From assembly GCA_030704615.1 (NCBI GenBank), contig CM060732.1, positions 56,713,053-56,773,052 on the forward strand: DNA of 60,000 nucleotides, read 5' to 3'. Positions 55,583 through 60,000 of this stretch are shown here, piece after piece. This DNA is from Takakia lepidozioides. Lineage: Eukaryota > Streptophyta > Takakiopsida > Takakiales > Takakiaceae. The notes under the pieces are model-generated. The model did not search any database, was not told the DNA's origin, and saw only the letters and a list, made by a program, of their open reading frames with translations. The position numbers and the translations under genes are program-made. Position 1 is the first letter of the stretch, and each line of letters begins with the position of its first letter.

Positions 55583-56131
55583 CGGGGAATGCTTGCGCGT
55601 GAGCCTGGCCGCATGAGCCTGTGAGCGCGTGAGCCCAGTTAGGCTTACGCCACATCAGCAAGGTTTCCCATGTGCAGGATCTAATTCCGCGGATGCCAGC
55701 CTATTTCCTTTTCCGCGGAACTGTAGGCGACTCCGCCCCAGATTTGCCAACTTTAAATTCCCGAGAAGTTCTTCATCCCTCATCCAAATTTGGCCGGATG
55801 GAATCACGGGTGGTTTGTGATGGTTTTTGTCCACCGGGCACAAGATATTTCAGAGAGTACAATGTCCTGTTGCGTATGAACACGAAAACAAAGGGAAAAT
55901 GAGCTTGTTCTAACGAAGTTCCTTCCCCCAATTCACATCCACTTTTCATTGATAGACGTTCTCCAGAAAAACACTAGGAAATCCCTAAAGCGTCTTTGCG
56001 GTTTATGAAAAAACATGGTGCAGAACAGGTTGGCAAGACTTGCACTGCAAGACACGAAACGAAGAACAACAAGGCTAGCAACCATACAAAATGCAAAAAA
56101 CAGTCCTAAAAAAAGGATGCTTTCATTTCTC

Positions 56132-56653
56132 AAATCAAGGTTGCGTCAACGCAAGGTTGATTTGCATCACCCTCCCAGGGAAATTTTTATTATTATTAAT
56201 TTAAAAAAAATTAAAAAAAAAATTAAAAAAAAACTTTCATTTCTCAAATCAAGGTTGTGTCAACGCAAGGTTGATTTGCATCACCCTCCCAGGGAAAATT
56301 TATAAAATAATAATTTTATTTAAAAAAAAAAACTTTCATTTCTCAAATCAAGGTTGCGTCAAAGCAAAGTTGATTTGCATCACCCTCCAGGGAGGAAAAA
56401 AACAAAAACAAATCTTCAAAAAATATGCTTTCATTTCTCAAATCAAGGTTGCGTCAACGCAAGGTTGATTGCGCACTCCCCGAGGAGGGAAAAAAAACAA
56501 TCTTCAAAAAATGATGCTTTCATTCTCAAATCAAGGTTGCGTCAACGTAAGGTTGAATTGCATCACCACCCGCAGGGAGGGGAAAAAAAAATAAAAAATA
56601 AAAAATGATGCTTTCATTTTTCAAATCAAAGTTGCGTCAATGCAAGGTTGATT
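56132..56653. repeat. Six-copy ~100-bp repeat with palindrome TTGCGTCAACGCAA
   Basis: Units start with CTTTCATTTCTCAAATCAAG and end in ATTTGCATCACCC with an A-rich joint. Palindromes begin at 56132, 56246, 56345, 56440, 56528 and 56622. Outer arms AAATCAA/TTGATTT surround TTGCGTCAACGCAA. The CG-N4-CG core is intact in three copies and changed at one CG in the other three. Confidence 0.88.
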
Positions 56654-56826
56654 TGCATCACCCCCAAGGGAGAATAAAAAATAAAAAATAAAATGAAGTC
56701 GTATGTCTGTCGGTGTATGTCAGTCATCAATCTTGTTGTGCGTGCGTCTACCATTTGTTGCATTCGTTCCTCAAACTCATTTGTTCATTTGCAAACACAT
56801 AAGTCACATTCAAATGAATATTCTCG

Positions 56827-56943
56827 GAAATCAACCTCGTGTTAATACAAGGTTGATTTCGAGAACTTGAAATCAACCTCGTGTTAACACAAGGTTCATT
56901 TCAAGTTCTTTGAAATCAACCTCGTGTTAACACAAGGTTGATA
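56827..56943. repeat. Three-copy palindrome array in the small MULE
   Basis: Copies at 56827-56860, 56869-56902 and 56912-56943. Each has outer arms AAATCAACC and GGTTGATTT around CGTGTTAACACA, near-perfect over 32 bp. It is a variant of the neighbouring family with a wider centre. Confidence 0.88.
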
Positions 56944-57180
56944 TCTGTGGATGCCCTAAACCCTTAACCCATCTCACCTTCAGATGGTGAAATCCCACAG
57001 TTATAGGCTCCACGGTTATAGGCCCACCATCTTGTGGTGACGTGCACGACCTTGGGTGGGCTCACGCCACATCAGCACCAGTGCCATGTCAGCGCTGTGA
57101 GCGTAGGCTCACGCCACATAACCATTGTGTGAGCGTACGCTCACACGCTCACACGCCAAGCTCACGCGGTAGCGTCGTTG

Positions 57181-57189
57181 CTCACTAGC
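57181..57189. other. Right 9-bp target duplication of the small MULE
   Basis: CTCACTAGC; the integrase frame resumes beyond it (VPLPDKASE on the minus strand). Confidence 0.93.
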
Positions 57190-58353
57190 CTTATCAGGCA
57201 ATGGAACCAATTCAATCCACTTGGAGAAGTGCTCCACCATCTACTTGTTGTGGCGCATGGTCAGTGGCAACGGCCCTGCGAAGTCAAGACTCCACCTGTA
57301 GCCCAATCCCATGATCGGAAGAGGGTGCAATTGTGGTGTAGGGGCGTTGAATGAAGCACGCACCCTGTCACACACCATGCACCTAGCCACAAATTGTTGC
57401 ACCTATGTGTGTATACCACGCCACCAATACTGCCCCTACAGTAGACTATGAGTGCGTGCACCCCAAAATGCCCCAACTCCTCATGGGCATGCCGCACTAA
57501 CCGTGCCCGCTGTGTTGGATGAGGCACAATCCTCACTCGACCATCCTCCCACACTCGGAGCAGGTGTGTCCCCTCCCACTTGAACCTCTTGGCTCGTTGT
57601 AGGATCCGATCCCTCTCATTGGCAGTCACAGTGGCTGCAGTGTCTCCAGTGCGGAGGTAGTCCAACACAACTGAATCCTCATGTATATCTTTGGCGCCAC
57701 CTTGCTCATTGCTGGCCTCAGAGTCCTCAGACACTTGATCTACAATTATCCCTGTTGCAGGTCCAACCTGGCCTTCCGCTGCCAAGATACACAGAAATGC
57801 AGATATATGCCATCCGGGCACCATCTCCTCGTCCGTCTCACCATGCCACCGAGCTCCAGTGTCATCCTGCTGGCTCGTGCATGGATTGCGACTCAACCCA
57901 TCTGCATTGCGATTGACCAAACCCGGTCGATGCACCACCTGAAAGTCATACTCTTGAAGGATGAGTGCCACCGTGCAAGCTTCCCCGTAAGCTTGTCTGA
58001 CTCCATCAACCACTTGAGTGGTTGGTGATCCGTGACAAGGGTGAAGAGATTGCCGTATAGATAGCACCTGAAGGTGCCACGGCCCATACTGCAGCTAAGC
58101 ATTCTCCCTCATATGAGCTATACTTAGACTCTGCAGCATTGTTCGAGCGGCTAGCATAAGCCACTACGAACTCTCTCCCCTCATCATCCACCTGTGTGAG
58201 CACCGCTCCAAGCCCCAGCACGCTCCAATCTGTATGCAACTGAAAAGGACGCCCCCTGATAGGTCGTCTCAAGATGGGCGCCGAGGTCAACCTCGCCTTG
58301 AGCTCTTGAAAAGCTTGTTCTTGCTCATCTTCCCACTGCCACTCCTGGTCCAC
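57190..58353 (-). pseudogene. gypsy-B RNase H and integrase N-terminal part
   Basis: Frame 58353-58006 has the RNase H pattern LHTDWSVLGLGAVLTQ and SSYEGECLAAVWAV. A shift near 58075 leads to 58067-57261, with ILQEYDFQVVHRPGLVNRNA (RNase H end) and the integrase finger RHAHEELGHFG. Another shift precedes the CxxC pair and the core start (GYRWSLDFAG, VVEHFSKW-like). Coding ends at VPLPDKASE at the small-MULE target duplication. Confidence 0.8.
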
Positions 58354-59261
58354 CTGGTCAGCTTGGTTAGAGCCTTTGCAATGGCACTAAATCCCTTAAC
58401 AAACCGTCTGTAATAGTTTGCTAACCCCATGAAAGCTCGAACTCGGCTCACATCCGTGGGGCGTGGAACCTGTGCAATGGACTCTACCTTAGTCTGTTGT
58501 ACCCCCAATCCTCCAGGATATATCATGTGACCCAGATACTCAATGTGGTTGTGGAAAAACTTGCACTTGCCCGGATGTAACTTCAATCCGTGCGTCCTCA
58601 AGCGCTCAAATACCCCCTGAAGGTGTCTCTCATGCTCCTCCACCGTAGCACTAAAGATGATGATGTCATCTATGTAGCACCGAGCAAACTCCACCCCTGC
58701 TAGAATCCTATCCATGACTCTTTGAAACTCAGCGGGAACGTTTTTAAGCCCAAATGGTAAGAACCGCCACTGGTATAGGCAATCCTTTCCGTGCTCATTG
58801 ATTCCCCAGAATGCCGTCTTTTGCTTATCCGCCTCCTTGATCGGCAACTGGTGATATCCGGATCGTAAATCCAACGTGCTAAAGACCTTGGAATGCCCAA
58901 TGGCATCAAAGATCTCCTCTGGTGTCGGCATGGCATACCTATCGGACTTGGTCTGACGATTTACAGGCCGGTAATCACCGCACATACGTCTCTCCGTCCA
59001 ATTGTCATAGACATCCTTCTTGGCTGGCATCACTGTGGCTGAAGCATACTCTCCACCAGAGAGCTCCACCAAACCTGCCTCCCAAAGATCCTGAGTTCTC
59101 ATCTGAATCAAGGACCTCTCCATGTCACTGTATCTATAGGGTCTCCGAAAGATTGGCGTGTCAGTAGCCAATTCAATGCAAATCTCTTGACCCTTCAGTG
59201 CTCCCAAGTCCTTCAAACTGAAGGCAAAGCAATTCCTGTAAGCCCTCAGGAACCGCCGCAT
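58287..59261 (-). CDS. gypsy-B reverse transcriptase
   Basis: Intact RT frame of 324 codons. Visible motifs: RRMCGDYRPVN, FSTLDLRSGYHQLPI, TAFWGINEHG, FLPFGLKNVPAEFQRVMD, the catalytic YIDDIIIFS (residues about 196-204), LGHMIYPGGLGV and FMGLANYYRRFV. The frame shifts after KLTRW near 58345. The upstream part (59261-59376) links to the methyltransferase domain through a stop and LKVAVTEDNWEPD. This domain copies element RNA into DNA. Confidence 0.9.
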   Translation of the reverse strand: MRRFLRAYRNCFAFSLKDLGALKGQEICIELATDTPIFRRPYRYSDMERSLIQMRTQDLWEAGLVELSGGEYASATVMPAKKDVYDNWTERRMCGDYRPVNRQTKSDRYAMPTPEEIFDAIGHSKVFSTLDLRSGYHQLPIKEADKQKTAFWGINEHGKDCLYQWRFLPFGLKNVPAEFQRVMDRILAGVEFARCYIDDIIIFSATVEEHERHLQGVFERLRTHGLKLHPGKCKFFHNHIEYLGHMIYPGGLGVQQTKVESIAQVPRPTDVSRVRAFMGLANYYRRFVKGFSAIAKALTKLTRWTRSGSGKMSKNKLFKSSRRG

Positions 59262-59375
59262 ACGTCGTCTCTCTCCTCCGGTGACAATGGGTCCAATGTC
59301 AGGCTCCCAATTGTCCTCCGTAACTGCAACCTTAAGTCCAGTGGGCTTAGAGGTAGAGGACGCGTCCCGTGGTTG

Positions 59376-60000
59376 CTATGCTGCAACCTCTTGAGCAGTA
59401 CTCCCTTCCTGCTCAGTCAATGACAAGGCCTCATCCTGCCCCATCATCTCATTATTGAGAACCTCCTCAACCCGAGAAGAATCCCCAATGTCATCCATCA
59501 CAGCTGCCTTGGCTGCCAACTCCCTGGACCTCGAGCACCTCCCACGTGTGCCATGGATGTCTACACCCGTGGTCCTCACCGGCTCGCCCCCACTCGCTGC
59601 CTCTACCGTCTCGGTAGGCAGAGAGACCGTCAAGGGAAGTGCGCTCCGCACTCTACGTTGCTCAGCCATAGCCAAGCTGATAATCCAGGTCAAGCAATTG
59701 AGATCCATTGCTTGCCCCAACACCTGACGACGTGATGCCTCAGAAAGAGAAGGCACCGCCGTGGGTCCAGTGGAAAACCCCATAGTCCGCTCTCGCTCGT
59801 CGGCATTAGGCTCCACTAACTGTTGCAACTGAGCATCCCATAGGAGGCCAGGTCCACCATCCCGAAAAGCATGGGATCCTGGGAAGCTGAGCAGTGTAGG
59901 TAATGCTGCTCGTGGTTGATCCACCCTGTTGACCACTGCCAAAGGCGAATGGTCATCGTGTCTCACACGTTGAGACTGCCTTCCTGTGTCTAAAATGCCA
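59376..60000 (-). CDS. gypsy-B cytosine-5 methyltransferase, C-terminal part
   Basis: Enters from beyond the window. Contains the target-recognition end and the late C5 motifs: PNADERERTMGFSTGPTAVP and ASRRQVLGQAMDLNCLTW (motifs IX-X). A non-catalytic linker ends at TAA/TAG 59376. Motifs I-VIII, including the catalytic Cys, would lie outside the window. It is undamaged in this stretch, in contrast to the gypsy-A copy. Confidence 0.8.
   Translation of the reverse strand, partial: GILDTGRQSQRVRHDDHSPLAVVNRVDQPRAALPTLLSFPGSHAFRDGGPGLLWDAQLQQLVEPNADERERTMGFSTGPTAVPSLSEASRRQVLGQAMDLNCLTWIISLAMAEQRRVRSALPLTVSLPTETVEAASGGEPVRTTGVDIHGTRGRCSRSRELAAKAAVMDDIGDSSRVEEVLNNEMMGQDEALSLTEQEGSTAQEVAA

Larger units (their letters stand above)
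55583..57180. mobile_element. Small non-autonomous MULE (1.6 kb) inserted in gypsy-B integrase
   Basis: Ends CGGGGAATGCTTGCGCGTGA on the left and the inverse of CAACGACGCTACCGCGTGAG on the right; the terminal CGTCGTTG is the same as in MULE-3. Flanked by the 9-bp duplication CTCACTAGC. It has no transposase gene; short open frames are repeat artefacts. Subterminal palindrome TGAGCGTACGCTCA at 57130-57143. The interior carries two palindrome arrays. It is probably mobilised by a MULE-3-type transposase. Confidence 0.9.
53866..60000 (-). mobile_element. gypsy-B: Ty3/gypsy element with cytosine methyltransferase and PHD finger, 5' part outside window
   Basis: Minus-strand order: methyltransferase C-terminus (60000-59376), RT (59261-58290), RNase H (58353-58006), integrase (58067-57190, interrupted, 55582-54650), PHD finger, 3' LTR-like segment. 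Same family as gypsy-A (LKVAVTEDNWEP and integrase finger nearly identical). Several frameshifts. A 1.6-kb MULE-type insertion splits the integrase core. Confidence 0.8.

Noticed and set aside
1-60000. tRNA, rRNA and plastid or mitochondrial insertions
   Set aside because: I found no cloverleaf-like tRNA, rRNA core sequence or organelle gene by reading; a tRNAscan and Rfam search would be needed to exclude short ones.

Overview
The window looks like nuclear DNA of a plant-lineage eukaryote (streptophyte: a charophyte alga or an early-diverging land plant). The signs are spliced genes with GT-AG introns, Mutator-like (MULE) transposases, Ty3/gypsy retrotransposons of plant type and decayed PPR-protein fragments. 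I cannot name the species. I see no bacterial operon, rRNA, tRNA or CRISPR. Nearly everything recognisable is mobile-element DNA, nested several layers deep. LAYOUT. (1) 1-5.3 kb: a spliced gene (+) ending in a DNA amino-methyltransferase-like domain, with a cluster of ~20-bp CpG palindromes in its introns and 3' flank, then an unrecognised gene (+). (2) 5.8-10.6 and 22.5-27.6 kb: the parts of what is probably one MULE (MULE-2), with a transposase pseudogene (+) and a convergent Ulp1/SENP-type protease gene (-). Its noncoding DNA is saturated with the word YAGACC. (3) 10646-22511: a complete 11.9-kb MULE (MULE-3), flanked by the 9-bp duplication GGGCTGGCG and sitting in an intron of the Ulp1 gene. 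It carries a transposase (+) and, diverging from it, a ten-exon gene (-) paralogous to the 1-3.2 kb gene, with a ParB-like region upstream of the methyltransferase-like domain. It too has palindrome arrays, of a different sequence. (4) 27.7-29.4 kb: noncoding repeats. (5) 30.0-31.54 and 45.14-48.66 kb: gypsy-A (+), a Ty3/gypsy derivative with gag, protease and a cytosine-5 DNA methyltransferase, but with RT and RNase H deleted. (6) 31545-45134: a structurally complete 13.6-kb Tat-like Ty3/gypsy element (-) inserted in gypsy-A, with ~1.04-kb LTRs, TSD CCTAC, PBS, PPT, an extra ORF before gag and three large ORFs after pol. (7) 49.5-53.2 kb: PPR fragments and unrecognised minus-strand ORFs. (8) 53.9-60 kb: gypsy-B (-), the same family as gypsy-A, running off the window edge, with cytosine methyltransferase, RT, RNase H, integrase and a C-terminal PHD finger. 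A 1.6-kb non-autonomous MULE (55583-57180, TSD CTCACTAGC) interrupts its integrase. HOW THE PARTS MAY WORK TOGETHER (inference). Two kinds of chromatin-related cargo are carried here. The gypsy-A/B family has a cytosine methyltransferase and a PHD reader. The MULEs pair a methyltransferase-like protein with family-specific palindromes built around CG-N4-CG. The latter resembles the anti-silencing logic of Arabidopsis VANDAL MULEs, where VANC proteins recognise short motifs clustered in their own element, but with a different protein. This is the strongest candidate for an undescribed system. Most copies carry stops or frameshifts, so function must be tested on intact relatives.
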